Notes: generated by a model not told the origin, from the sequence alone. Counted from the stretch's first letter, positions 34,266 to 43,518 are shown. The stretch: 64,000 bases of DNA from Gordonia bronchialis DSM 43247 (GCF_000024785.1 NC_013441.1:186001-250000); one strand, 5' to 3'. Translations and numbers: made by a program.

Positions 34266-35188
34266 GTGAGGAGCCGATCGAGCACGACAAGGTGCTCGGT
34301 CCGCCGAAGAATCTGGCGACCGGACTGATCAAGGCCGTCCGTCCTCGGCAGTGGGTGAAGAACGTCCTGGTCCTCGCCGCACCGCTCGCGGCCGGTACCG
34401 ACTCGCTGACCAACGGCCATGCGATGGCTCACGTCGGCTTCGCCTTCGTCGCGTTCTGCCTGGTCGCGTCGTCGATCTACCTGATCAACGACGCGCTGGA
34501 CGTGGAAGCCGACCGCGCCCACCCCACCAAACGCTTCCGGCCCATCGCGGCCGGCGTGGTGCCGCGGAACTTCGCCTTCGTGCTGGCCGTGGTGCTCGCG
34601 GCCGGCTCGATCGGCGTCGCCCTGCTCGCCAACTGGCAGACCGCGGTCGTCATCGCCGTCTACCTGGTCATTCAGCTCGGCTACTGCTTCGGACTCAAAC
34701 ACCAGGCCGTCATCGACATCTGCATCGTGTCGTCGGGGTTCCTGCTGCGTGCCATCGCCGGTGGTGTGGCCGCCGAGATCGCCCTGTCGCAGTGGTTCCT
34801 GCTGGTGATGGCCTTCGGTTCGCTGTTCATGGCAGCCGGTAAGCGCTACGCCGAGCTCCAGCTCGCCGAGCGGACCGGCGCCAAGATCCGCAAGTCGCTG
34901 CAGTACTACACGACGACCTACCTACGTTTCATCTGGACTCTGTCGGCCACCGCGGTGGTCATCTTCTACGGGCTCTGGGCCTTCGACAAGGGCTCCGACC
35001 ACGACACCAACGTCGCGTATGCGGTGTCGATGGTGCCGTTCACCATCGCCATCCTCCGCTATGCCGTCGACATCGACGGCGGCGAGGCCGGTGAGCCCGA
35101 GGAGATCGCGCTCGGCGACCGGGTCCTGCAGCTGCTGGCGATCGCGTGGATAGTATGCGTGGGTGTCGCGGTCTATGCAGTCTCCTGA
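34262..35188 (+). CDS. ubiA: Decaprenyl-phosphate phosphoribosyltransferase UbiA
   Basis: Integral membrane prenyltransferase-fold enzyme of 308 residues, about nine helices. It transfers phosphoribose from PRPP to decaprenyl phosphate, the first step to the arabinose donor for arabinogalactan. The first Asp-rich motif is LINDALDVEADRAHPTKRFR (NDxxDxxxD) and the second is GKRYAELQLAE within the loop after LFMAAGKR. RPRQWVKNVLVLAAPLAAG near the N-terminus is also conserved. It overlaps the phosphatase by four bases and aftB by about 14-26 bases, so the three are one translational unit (Rv3807c-Rv3805c order). Confidence 0.95.
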   Translation: MSEEPIEHDKVLGPPKNLATGLIKAVRPRQWVKNVLVLAAPLAAGTDSLTNGHAMAHVGFAFVAFCLVASSIYLINDALDVEADRAHPTKRFRPIAAGVVPRNFAFVLAVVLAAGSIGVALLANWQTAVVIAVYLVIQLGYCFGLKHQAVIDICIVSSGFLLRAIAGGVAAEIALSQWFLLVMAFGSLFMAAGKRYAELQLAERTGAKIRKSLQYYTTTYLRFIWTLSATAVVIFYGLWAFDKGSDHDTNVAYAVSMVPFTIAILRYAVDIDGGEAGEPEEIALGDRVLQLLAIAWIVCVGVAVYAVS

Positions 35189-37469
35189 GCAGCCGTCGCA
35201 GCAGCAGGATTTCGACGAGAAGCCGGGTCGTCGTCGGCGCCCCGAGGTCGATGACGAGGCGGCAACCACCCGCCTCGACCGCATCACCGATCCCGCCGAC
35301 AGCACCGCAGATTCCGCCGACAGCACCGACACGCCCCCTGCGGTGACAGCGAAGCGAGCCTCGACGGGCTTGCGTACCTGGGGAACGCGGCAGTGGGTAC
35401 CGGCGGTCAGCTTCGTGGTCGGGGCCGTCACGGTCGCCACGTTCTTCGCGATCGGTGCCTGGCAGCGACGCTGGATCGCCGACGACGGTCTGATCGTCCT
35501 GCGCACCCTGCGCAACCTCTTCGCCGGCAACGGCCCGGTCTTCAACGCGGGTGAGCGGGTGGAGGCCAACACCTCGACCGCCTGGACCTACCTGCTGTGG
35601 TTCTGGGCGTGGGTGACCGACGGACAGCTCGAGTACGTCGCCCTGTGGGTGGCACTCGTGCTGTCGGTCGCCGCGATCCCGATCGCGATGTACGGGACCG
35701 CCCGCCTGCTGAGCAGCCGACTCGGCGGCCTCACCGGCGACGGCTGGACGCTGCTGTTGCCCCTCGGCTCGATCGTCTACATCGCACTGCCTCCCGCGCG
35801 GGACTTCGCGACCAGCGGCCTCGAGAACGGGCTGTGCATCTTCTGGGTGGCCGTCCTGTGGTGCCAGTTGGTGGCGTGGGCGCGCCGGGGGCCCACATCG
35901 ACGCGTTCTGCCGCGGCCTGGACGCTGCTCTTGGCGTTCACGGCCGGCCTCGCCCCGTTGATCCGCCCGGAACTCACTGTCTTCGGCGGCGTCGCCCTGG
36001 CGCTCGTGTTCCTCGCGCCACTCGGCTGGAAGATGCGGGTCGGTGTGGTGGTCGTCGCGGCCGTGGTGCCGGTGAGCTATCAGATCTTCCGCATGGGGTA
36101 TTACGCACTGCTGGTACCGAATCCGGCGGTGGCCAAGGACGCCAGCGGGTCCAAGTGGCATCAGGGCCTGGTGTATCTGGGCAATCTCTTCGGACCGTAT
36201 GTGCTGGTCCTGCCGGTGATCCTCGCCGTCGTGGCAGGTGTCGCGATGGGTGTCTTCGCGCACTACCGTGTGCGCACCGAGACGCCCGACGCCGCCCCGG
36301 TCTCGGTGCGTGAGCGGGTGGCTCGGTCCTCGCGCGGTCTACAGACCCCCAAGGCGGTGGTCATCACCGTGGTGGTGGCCGGCCTGATCGGTGGGACCTA
36401 CTGGATTCGTCAGGGCGGCGACTTCATGCACGGCCGCGTCCTGCTGGTACCGCTGTTCATCCTCCTGCTGCCGGTGATGGTGGTACCGGTGACCGTGCCC
36501 GCCCGGATCCGGGACGCCTTTGCCGGCCAGCGGGCAGACCGGTCGTCGTCGACGCCCGACGAGACCGACGACCTGGAGTCCTTCCTGCACGCCACGACCC
36601 CGGCGGCCCCCGCCGACCGTGCACCCGAGGACGTCGACCGTGCACCCGACGACGCCGACCCTGCACTCGACGACGTCGATCGTGCACCCGAGCCCGACCG
36701 CCGCCGAATCCGCGCGCAGCTGGCCGGTTCGGTACTGATGGCCGCGCTCTGGGTCACGACCCTCGTCTGGGCGATCGTCTGCCACGAGAACGTCCTGCCC
36801 AACGCCGGCATCGACATCGGCCGCAGCGGCATCGTCGACGAGCGACGCTTCTACGTGACCAACATGGGCAACGAGAACCCGGTCACCGCGCAGGATTATC
36901 TGGACTATCCGCGGATGCGCGCGATGGTCGAGATGATCGACAAGTATCACGCCGAAGGCGGGGTCATCCTTCCCTCGTCGAGCTACGACGAGTGGTACGT
37001 CGCGCGGATGCCGGGCGTCATGCCCAAGGGGCATCCCCGTCAGGTCACCGTCTACTTCCTCAACCTCGGTATGACAAGCATGAACGCGCCCCTCGACGTC
37101 CGCGTCATCGATCAGATGGGTCTGGCCTATCCGCTCGCGGCCCACACCGAACGTCTCGAGGACGGTCGCATCGGACATGACAAGATCCTGCCGAGCGAAT
37201 GGGTGGTCGCGGAGTCCGGGGCCTATCCCCGGCGCCCGGTGCTACCCGGATACCTCGACGAGGACACCGTCCGGCAGGCGCAGGAGGCCCTGAAGTGCCC
37301 GGAGACCGAGGCGCGGTACGCCTCGTTCACGGACCCCTGGACCTTCGCACGGTTCAAGCACAACCTGCGCGAGTCATTCCGTTTCACCGACTACCGCATC
37401 GAACGCAACCCGGAGTACGAGCTGCAGCGATGCGGTCTGCCGATTCCACCGCCGCTGCCGCCGCAGTGA
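35175..37469 (+). CDS. aftB: Arabinofuranosyltransferase AftB
   Basis: GT-C membrane enzyme of about 764 residues that adds the terminal beta-1,2-arabinofuranose to arabinan using DPA. About nine to ten helices fill residues 75-440 after a disordered Asp/Thr-rich N-terminal tail. Catalytic-type acidic residues follow the first helix (WIADDGLIVLRTLRNLFAGN), and GQGG-like TYWIRQGGDFMHGRVLLVP is conserved. A cytoplasmic loop near 475-510 holds DRAPxxV heptads. The periplasmic C-terminal domain starts after LMAALWVTTLVWAIVC. ATG 35175 is used; GTG 35163 is also in frame. At about 764 residues it is longer than M. tuberculosis Rv3805c, mostly by the tail and loop. Confidence 0.93.
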   Translation: MQSPEQPSQQQDFDEKPGRRRRPEVDDEAATTRLDRITDPADSTADSADSTDTPPAVTAKRASTGLRTWGTRQWVPAVSFVVGAVTVATFFAIGAWQRRWIADDGLIVLRTLRNLFAGNGPVFNAGERVEANTSTAWTYLLWFWAWVTDGQLEYVALWVALVLSVAAIPIAMYGTARLLSSRLGGLTGDGWTLLLPLGSIVYIALPPARDFATSGLENGLCIFWVAVLWCQLVAWARRGPTSTRSAAAWTLLLAFTAGLAPLIRPELTVFGGVALALVFLAPLGWKMRVGVVVVAAVVPVSYQIFRMGYYALLVPNPAVAKDASGSKWHQGLVYLGNLFGPYVLVLPVILAVVAGVAMGVFAHYRVRTETPDAAPVSVRERVARSSRGLQTPKAVVITVVVAGLIGGTYWIRQGGDFMHGRVLLVPLFILLLPVMVVPVTVPARIRDAFAGQRADRSSSTPDETDDLESFLHATTPAAPADRAPEDVDRAPDDADPALDDVDRAPEPDRRRIRAQLAGSVLMAALWVTTLVWAIVCHENVLPNAGIDIGRSGIVDERRFYVTNMGNENPVTAQDYLDYPRMRAMVEMIDKYHAEGGVILPSSSYDEWYVARMPGVMPKGHPRQVTVYFLNLGMTSMNAPLDVRVIDQMGLAYPLAAHTERLEDGRIGHDKILPSEWVVAESGAYPRRPVLPGYLDEDTVRQAQEALKCPETEARYASFTDPWTFARFKHNLRESFRFTDYRIERNPEYELQRCGLPIPPPLPPQ
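36615..36692 (+). repeat. 21-bp minisatellite in aftB coding DRAPxxV heptads
   Basis: Units at 36615 (DRAPEDV), 36636 (DRAPDDA), 36657 (DPALDDV) and a partial at 36678 (DRAPE). Unit core is GACCGTGCACCCGAGGACGTC. It lies in a predicted cytoplasmic loop. The same heptad occurs in pks13. Confidence 0.7.
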
Positions 37470-37808
37470 CCGGACTCACCGTCCGAGTTTGCCCAGCAAG
37501 GTCTCGAATAGGTAACGTCCCAGCGGACTGAGACGATGCTAAGAAGGTCACCACGACACAGGGACAACCGTCCAAAACGTGTCGCTGACAGGAAGAGCAA
37601 CCGTTGTGTGACTGCGATCACACGGTTTGTCTGTCCTCCGGGATTGCAATAGGCTGCCGAAACGGTGAGCGACGCCGAAGAATCGGCTGAGAATCGTCGT
37701 CTCGCTGCAGGCTTTCGGGGGATGGGCGACCACGGTCGCAAAACCGATCCGGTCGGTGAACTGGGAAGAAGGCCCAGACCGACCGGTTGACGAGGGAGAT
37801 TTGAGTCC
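37470..37808 (+). other. 339-base intergenic region before the first mycolyltransferase
   Basis: No gene is seen here. It contains a CRP/GlxR-type palindrome at 37607-37622 and a GAGGGAG ribosome site about 11 bases before ATG 37809. The distance from aftB and the regulatory site suggest an independent promoter for the mycolyltransferase gene. Confidence 0.6.
37607..37622. promoter_or_regulatory. CRP/GlxR-type cAMP-receptor site
   Basis: TGTGACTGCGATCACA has perfect TGTGA and TCACA half-sites with a six-base spacer, the consensus of Crp-family regulators (Rv3676 in mycobacteria, GlxR in corynebacteria). It lies about 187 bases upstream of the mycolyltransferase start, inside a larger AACCG...CGGTT palindrome. 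Confidence 0.65.
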
Positions 37809-38798
37809 ATGCACGAAGCTGCATCCGAGCCGCGCGCGACCAGACGGTCCAGTAGCCGGTTCGTCGCCGCCATCGTCGCCCTGATGACCGTGTTCGGGAT
37901 GGCCTCGGTGGTCGTCGGAGCCGGCCAGGCCGACGCTCGTATCGGCGGTACCCAGTTCGGCAAGCAGGAGTTCTGGGTCAACGGCTGTGGCATGCCGAGT
38001 GTCAAGGTGCGTGCCTGGAAGCGTCCGGGCAACTACAAGACCGTCATTCTGCTCGACGGCATGCGCGCCCAGTACGACTACAGCGGCTGGGAGATCAACA
38101 CCAACGTCCAGGAGATGGTGAAGTCCGGCGTCAACGTCGTCGAGCCCATCGGTGGACCGGCCAGCTTCTACACGGACTGGAACGCGCCCAGCAACTTCAA
38201 CGGGCAGCGCTACCGCTACACCTGGAACTGCGTCATCACCAACACGCTGATCCGTGGACTGGATGCGCGCGGCTTCCGCGTCGGCGCGTCCAAGAAGTAC
38301 GCGATCATGGGCGTGTCGATGGGCGGTAATGCCGCGCTGACGATCGCCGCGCAGAACCGCCGCAACTTCGACCGCGCGGGTTCGCTCTCCGGGTACAACT
38401 TCCTGAGCGCGCCCGGCATGCACACCATGATCCGGCTCGCGATGCTCGACGTCGATCCCAAGCCGTGGAACGTCGACTGCATGTGGGGACCGCCGTGGGA
38501 CGCCCGCTGGTACCAGAACGATCCGTTCCTGAACATCAACCGCATGCACGGGATGAAGATCTTCACCGGCTCGGGCAACGGCCTGTTCGGCAAGTACAAC
38601 GCCCTGCCGAACGTGTTCGACGACCTGTTCAAGGGCTCGACGCTGGAGTTCCTCGCACTGACCCAGCGCAAGGCGTTCGAGGCCGCGGCAACACTGCAGG
38701 GCGTGCCGGTGATGACCTATGACGCCGTCGGAACCCACGCGTGGGGTTACTGGCAGGACATGGTCTGGAACGCCAAGGCCCGCGGCTTCTTCCGCTGA
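37809..38798 (+). CDS. Antigen 85-type mycolyltransferase
   Basis: Secreted esterase-fold enzyme of 329 residues that transfers mycolic acid between trehalose monomycolates or to arabinogalactan. A signal peptide spans about 1-42 (FVAAIVALMTVFGMASVVVG). The nucleophile is Ser170 in MGVSMGGNAAL, with His310 in VGTHAWGYWQ; LDGMRAQYDYSGWEINTN and PIGGPASFYTDWN form the antigen-85 substrate region. Position equals Rv3804c (fbpA). A strong hairpin follows the stop, and a Crp-type site lies in the upstream gap. Confidence 0.95.
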   Translation: MHEAASEPRATRRSSSRFVAAIVALMTVFGMASVVVGAGQADARIGGTQFGKQEFWVNGCGMPSVKVRAWKRPGNYKTVILLDGMRAQYDYSGWEINTNVQEMVKSGVNVVEPIGGPASFYTDWNAPSNFNGQRYRYTWNCVITNTLIRGLDARGFRVGASKKYAIMGVSMGGNAALTIAAQNRRNFDRAGSLSGYNFLSAPGMHTMIRLAMLDVDPKPWNVDCMWGPPWDARWYQNDPFLNINRMHGMKIFTGSGNGLFGKYNALPNVFDDLFKGSTLEFLALTQRKAFEAAATLQGVPVMTYDAVGTHAWGYWQDMVWNAKARGFFR

Positions 38799-38825
38799 CC
38801 TGACGCGCTCGCTTCTCGAGACGCT

Positions 38826-38862
38826 CAGCGCCCCCGTCCGGTTGATCCGGGCGGGGGCGCTG
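38826..38862 (+). terminator. GC-rich hairpin terminator
   Basis: CAGCGCCCCCGTCCGG pairs with CCGGGCGGGGGCGCTG around a five-base loop, with 16 pairs including one G-U, 27 bases after the stop codon. There is no T-run, as is common for actinobacterial hairpin terminators. Confidence 0.75.
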
Positions 38863-39073
38863 TCGTGTGCGGATAGCACCGGATGAGTAACTCCAGCATC
38901 TCAATTCACACCAATCCCACGTGCCACAGCGTGGCGTCCCCACATCGAACGCCGACGACGTGTAAGAAACACCTGAGGCGTTTGTTGTGGATGATGCTCA
39001 TGTGACTGGAGGGGAACCGGTCACCGGGCCTGGCGACGCCGACCTACCGGGGCGTGAAGGAGTTCAGAGGACG

Positions 39074-40501
39074 ATGCGGCGAGCAGTGATGGCCGGGCGG
39101 GTGCCCGGCAAGCGGGGAGACCGGACGCGTATGCGGACGGCGTGGGTGACGATGGTCGCCGTGATCGCGGCGATGACCGCCCTGGTCTTCACCGGCGGCG
39201 TACCCGTCGGTGCCGAACCGACGACCACCCCGCCCACGGCGCCCCCGCCGGCCCCGGCCCCCGCGGCGCAGCCGGGCAAGGTGGTGAACACCTACTGGTA
39301 CACCGACCGCCGCGTGGCGCTGTGGGTGTACTCGCCGTCGATGAACACCAACATCCAGGTGCAGATCCTGCTGGCCCGCGACTGGTACGCCAAGCCGCGG
39401 GATAAGTTCCCGCAGCTGACCATGCTCGACGGTCTGCGCGCCCAGGACGATCAGAGCGGCTGGATCATCAACACCAAGGCCGTGGACTTCTACAAGGACA
39501 AGAACGTCAACGTCATCCTCCCGATCGGTGGCGAGTCGAGCTTCTACACCGACTGGAAAGAACCCGACAAGGGCAAGAACTACAAGTGGGAGACCTTCCT
39601 CATGCGGGAGCTGCCACCGATCCTCGAAGGTGAGTGGCGCTCCACCGACGTCCGCGGGATCGAGGGACTGTCGATGGGCGGCTCGGCGGCGATGATGCTC
39701 GCCGCGCGCAATCCCGGCTTCTACAAGTTCGCGGCGTCGTTCTCCGGCATCCTGCAGCTCACCTCCTACGGCATGCCGCAGGCCATCCAGTTCGCGCTCC
39801 GCGACGGCGGCGGCTACGACTCGATGAAGATGTTCGGCCAGCCCAGCGACCCGGCGTGGAAGGAACACGATCCGTACCTGCTCGCCGACAAACTGCAGGG
39901 CACCAGCCTCTACATCTCGTCGGGCAACGGACTCATCGGGCCGCACGACAAACCGTCGGACATCCCGATGCTGGCGACCAACTACTCCGGTGTCGGTCTC
40001 GAGATGCTCAGCCGGGTCACCTCCCAGCAGTTCGCGATCCAGTTGAACCGCAAGGGAATTCCGGGACAGGCCGTCTACCGGCCGTCGGGCACGCACACCT
40101 GGCCGTACTGGGAGTTCGAGATGATCCAGGCGTGGCCGCAGGCCGCCGGTGCGCTGGGTCTGGCCGGTGACCGGGTCGCCTGCCGGGTGGCCGGGCCGTT
40201 CCGCAAGGTCTACGACCGCAACAAGACGCTGCTCGGCGGTTGCCTGACCTCCGATTACGCCGTGCCCGGCGGACGGGCGCAGGACTTCTTCGGTGGCCGG
40301 ATCTTCAGCGGGCCCAAGGGTCCCAAGATCGTCACCGGCGCCATCGGCGGCGCCTATGCGGGCACCGGCGGTCCCGGTGGACGTCTCGGGAAACCGACGA
40401 GCGACGAGATGGCGACCCGCGACGGCAAGGGCCGGGTCAACACCTTCGAGCGCGGCCGCATCACCTGGACGGCCAAGGACGGGTCCAAGGTGACGCGGTG
40501 A
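39074..40501 (+). CDS. Antigen 85-type mycolyltransferase with C-terminal LGFP-like region
   Basis: Secreted mycolyltransferase of 475 residues. The signal peptide (WVTMVAVIAAMTALVFTGG) ends at GAEP, followed by a Pro/Thr-rich linker. The catalytic Ser200 is in EGLSMGGSAAM and His341 in SGTHTWPYWE. Residues about 365-470 are an added region resembling LGFP repeats (GGRLGKPTSDE, then GRVNTFERGRITWTAKDG), modules thought to bind the cell wall in corynebacteria and mycobacteria. Start ATG 39074 follows GAAGGAG and AGAGGA; an in-frame GTG at 38987 is less likely. It occupies the Rv3803c slot but is much longer. Confidence 0.9.
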   Translation: MRRAVMAGRVPGKRGDRTRMRTAWVTMVAVIAAMTALVFTGGVPVGAEPTTTPPTAPPPAPAPAAQPGKVVNTYWYTDRRVALWVYSPSMNTNIQVQILLARDWYAKPRDKFPQLTMLDGLRAQDDQSGWIINTKAVDFYKDKNVNVILPIGGESSFYTDWKEPDKGKNYKWETFLMRELPPILEGEWRSTDVRGIEGLSMGGSAAMMLAARNPGFYKFAASFSGILQLTSYGMPQAIQFALRDGGGYDSMKMFGQPSDPAWKEHDPYLLADKLQGTSLYISSGNGLIGPHDKPSDIPMLATNYSGVGLEMLSRVTSQQFAIQLNRKGIPGQAVYRPSGTHTWPYWEFEMIQAWPQAAGALGLAGDRVACRVAGPFRKVYDRNKTLLGGCLTSDYAVPGGRAQDFFGGRIFSGPKGPKIVTGAIGGAYAGTGGPGGRLGKPTSDEMATRDGKGRVNTFERGRITWTAKDGSKVTR

Positions 40502-40682
40502 TGTGTGCGGGCTGAAACTTCGCTGAGGAAACAGCGGGTTTCCGCAGGTGGCGCGGGTCGCGTGGCTCTCGGGGGCCTCGGGAACGGTAGCCTGACCGAG
40601 GCGGTGCACCACGATGACCGCCCGGGAAAGATGTGGACGCGATCGCGGACGCGACCGGAAGGACACGACCGAGGAAGTGGCG

Positions 40683-41249
40683 ATGACGAAGAAGGCGACG
40701 GCGATGAGGACGAGACGAAGGCTTGTTCCGACACTGCTGTTGATCGGCGGACTCGCCCTGGTGCTCGGTTCCGTCGCGGCCTGCTCCGACGACTCGACCG
40801 CGTCGGCGCCCATCACCAACACCCCGGTGACGACCACCTCGATGTACTCGGGGGTGGACGGCAGCGTGACACCGTCCACCCCGCCCGGGTCGGCGAGTCT
40901 CGCGCCCACGTCGGGCTCGCCGGAGAGCCGGCTGCCGGCCACCGGGCCCAACCCGAACACCACCGTGCCGTCGAACTATCCCGGCCCGAGCGGGGCGCCG
41001 CTGAGCGACAAGGCGCGCAAGTATCTCGCCGCGCTCAAGTCGCAAAACGTCACCTTCATGGGTGACTCCGACAATTCGGTGGCCCTCACCATGGCCGAGT
41101 ACGTGTGCGGCGCCCGCGCCAAGAACACCGACCCCACCACCATCAAGGCCTTCGTCACCGCCTCCGTCGGCCCCGGCACGCGGACCGTCGAGGAGGCGAA
41201 CACGAAGGCCGACAAGGTGATCGCCGCGGCCACGGACAACTACTGCTAA
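40683..41249 (+). CDS. DUF732-type lipoprotein
   Basis: Lipoprotein of 188 residues: basic start, helix VPTLLLIGGLALVLGSVAAC with the lipobox Cys at the end (GSVAAC). A Ser/Thr/Pro-rich linker follows, and a C-terminal domain (SDKARKYLAALKSQNVTFMG, then AEYVCGARAK and a final Cys) resembling DUF732 small exported domains. Role is unknown. GAGGAAG is seven bases before ATG 40683. It sits directly before the Rv3802-type gene, four bases apart, so both are one transcript; this gene has no counterpart in the M. tuberculosis cluster that I know of. Confidence 0.8.
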   Translation: MTKKATAMRTRRRLVPTLLLIGGLALVLGSVAACSDDSTASAPITNTPVTTTSMYSGVDGSVTPSTPPGSASLAPTSGSPESRLPATGPNPNTTVPSNYPGPSGAPLSDKARKYLAALKSQNVTFMGDSDNSVALTMAEYVCGARAKNTDPTTIKAFVTASVGPGTRTVEEANTKADKVIAAATDNYC

Positions 41250-41253
41250 GCCT

Positions 41254-42267
41254 GTGAACGCACGCCGCGCAACGCCGGGACGCCCCCGGCGCAAGTCCAC
41301 CCGTCGCCGCATCGGCATCGTCGCGCTGTTGCTCGGCCTGCTGGCGATCGTCGCGATCATCCTGATCGTGATCCTGGTGATCTCCCTGTTCCGGCCCGGC
41401 CCGCCCGGGGTGCCGCCGCGGCCGACCACACCGTCGACGCCGTCGGAGCGGCCCCAGGCCCAGCCCGCCGACTGTCCGGATGTGCTGACCGTCGTCATTC
41501 CGGGAACCTGGGAGTCCTCGCCCGACGACGACCCGGACAACCCGACGTCGCATCCGCGGTCGCTGATGCTGCGGGTGTCCAAGGCGTTGCAGAACGACTT
41601 CGACGACGCGCGCACCGAGGTGTACACGGTGCCGTATCTGGCGCAGTTCCGGAATCCGACGAATCTCACCGACCGGCAGGCCGACTACAACGTGTCCCGC
41701 ACCCAGGGATACAAGCGCGCGGCGGGCAAGATCATCGCCACCAACAAGCGGTGTCCGTTGACGACGTACGTGATCATGGGCTTCTCGCAGGGCGCGGTGA
41801 TCGCCGGTGACCTGGCCAGCAACATCGGCAACGGACGCGGTGTCCTCGCCGAGGGCGATCAGGATCTCGTCCGAGGGGTCGGCCTGATCGCCGACGGCCG
41901 GCGCCAGTCCGGCGAGCAGAACGACGTGCCGCCCAGCCCGGACGGCGTCGGTGCCGAGGTGGCACTCGGCGGCTTCGGCGGACTGGTGCCCGGGATCACG
42001 ATGACCGGCCCGCGCACCGGCGGCTTCGGCGCTCTGCGGGACCGTGTCCAATCCATCTGTGCCCCAGGCGATCTCATCTGTGACGCGCCCACAGTCACCA
42101 ACCCGCTGCAGGCGGTGGGGCAACTGGCGAACGCGCAGAACAACCCGGTGCACGCGATGTACGCGACCACCCGCTACTGGAATCACGACGGGGCCAGCGC
42201 GACCCAGTGGATGTACCGCTGGGCCAAGGGCGAGATCGACGACGCACCACACCCGCCCCACGAGTGA
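41254..42267 (+). CDS. Cutinase-like cell-envelope lipase (Rv3802c type)
   Basis: Membrane-anchored alpha/beta hydrolase of 337 residues. An N-terminal helix (IVALLLGLLAIVAIILIVIL) anchors it, with a Pro-rich spacer. The cutinase nucleophile is Ser178 in MGFSQGAVIAGD; CAPGDLICD supplies the acid region and HAMYATTRYW the His. In M. tuberculosis, Rv3802c is an essential phospholipase/thioesterase of mycolate metabolism encoded next to fadD32. GTG 41254 is four bases after the lipoprotein stop. The acceptor lipid here is not known. Confidence 0.9.
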   Translation: MNARRATPGRPRRKSTRRRIGIVALLLGLLAIVAIILIVILVISLFRPGPPGVPPRPTTPSTPSERPQAQPADCPDVLTVVIPGTWESSPDDDPDNPTSHPRSLMLRVSKALQNDFDDARTEVYTVPYLAQFRNPTNLTDRQADYNVSRTQGYKRAAGKIIATNKRCPLTTYVIMGFSQGAVIAGDLASNIGNGRGVLAEGDQDLVRGVGLIADGRRQSGEQNDVPPSPDGVGAEVALGGFGGLVPGITMTGPRTGGFGALRDRVQSICAPGDLICDAPTVTNPLQAVGQLANAQNNPVHAMYATTRYWNHDGASATQWMYRWAKGEIDDAPHPPHE

Positions 42268-42507
42268 CCCGCGTCGCATACCGCGGCGCTGTGCGCGGGA
42301 GTCATAGTCGCGCCGGCTAACACCGGGCTCCGTCGGCACGAAAACCCTTCCATACCCCCACGACTGGTGGTTGGCTGATTCCTGGCTGTGAGCTGCCCGG
42401 GAACAGGTAGGGGAGTTTGGGCGGGCGCTGCACGCTGCACTAACGTGTTGCGGGGTCCGCGCCGCGCGCGCCGCCCGAGCAACGCCGTACACGAGGAGAT
42501 GAGAGCG

Positions 42508-43518
42508 ATGACGCAACCGGAGACCGGACTCGACGCTCCCGTCGACGGCCTACGGAAGTTCCACTTCGGCGCCGGTGGCGAGGGCAACAAGGACGAGGGC
42601 GGGGCCCGCAAATTCGTCAAGCTCGCCCAGACCGCCGAGGAATACGGCTACGACACCTTCGCCGTACCCGATCACCTGGGCAATCAGGTTGGTCCGATCG
42701 CCGCGCTCGGGGCGCTGACGCAGGCGACCTCCACCATCCGCCTGGCCACCTCGGTGCTGGCCAACGGGTGGCGCCACCCCGCGCTGCTGGCCAAGGAGGC
42801 CAACACGATCGACGTGCTGAGCAAGGGCCGTCTGGAACTGGGCATCGGCGCCGGCTGGATGAAGGACGAGTTCGACAAGGCCGGCATCGAGTTCGAGTCG
42901 CCCGGCGTCCGTATCCGCCGCCTCGACGAGGCGCTCACCGTCCTCGACGGCCTGATGCGCGGCGAGACCGTCGACTTCGACGGCGAGTTCTACCAGATCA
43001 AGGGCCTCGAGGGCAGTCCGCGCCCACGACAGGGTCCCCGTCCGCCCATCGCGGTCGGCGGCGGCGGCCCCAAGATGCTCGCGCTGGCGGCCAAGCACGC
43101 CGACGTCATCTCGGTGGCGCCGGGCACCACGCCCGACGGCAAGATGAAGCTCTCCGACATGACCATCGAGAAGACCGCCGAGCGGGTCGAGCGGATTCGG
43201 GCCGCGGCCGGCGACCGGTTCGCCGACATCGAGCTGAACTGGACCATCGCGGTCATCGTGATCACCGACGACCGACAGGCGACCGCGGAGATGGCGCTCA
43301 AGGCACTCGATCAGGGCTACCCGCCCAACATCGAGCGCGACACCGAGTTCACTGTCGACGACGTGCTGTCGTCACCGTACATCGCGATCGGCAGCTTCGA
43401 GGAGATCGCCGATCAGATCCGCGAGGTCAGACGACGCACCACCATGTCCTACGTCGGGGTCTTCCCCACCCAGATGGACGCGTTCGCGCCCGTGCTCTCA
43501 CTTCTCAAGGGCGAGTAG
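42508..43518 (+). CDS. LLM-class F420-dependent oxidoreductase
   Basis: Luciferase-like monooxygenase-fold protein of 336 residues: FHFGAGGEGNKDEGGARKFV start, ATSVLANGWRHPALLAKEAN, LELGIGAGWMKDEF and RPPIAVGGGGPKMLALAAKH, all typical of the TIGR03621-like F420 group. Probably uses coenzyme F420H2 or FMN; substrate unknown. GAGGAG lies upstream of ATG 42508; the longer open frame from 42388 is not supported. It is inserted between the Rv3802-type gene and fadD32, which are adjacent in M. tuberculosis, so it may serve mycolate modification. Confidence 0.87.
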   Translation: MTQPETGLDAPVDGLRKFHFGAGGEGNKDEGGARKFVKLAQTAEEYGYDTFAVPDHLGNQVGPIAALGALTQATSTIRLATSVLANGWRHPALLAKEANTIDVLSKGRLELGIGAGWMKDEFDKAGIEFESPGVRIRRLDEALTVLDGLMRGETVDFDGEFYQIKGLEGSPRPRQGPRPPIAVGGGGPKMLALAAKHADVISVAPGTTPDGKMKLSDMTIEKTAERVERIRAAAGDRFADIELNWTIAVIVITDDRQATAEMALKALDQGYPPNIERDTEFTVDDVLSSPYIAIGSFEEIADQIREVRRRTTMSYVGVFPTQMDAFAPVLSLLKGE

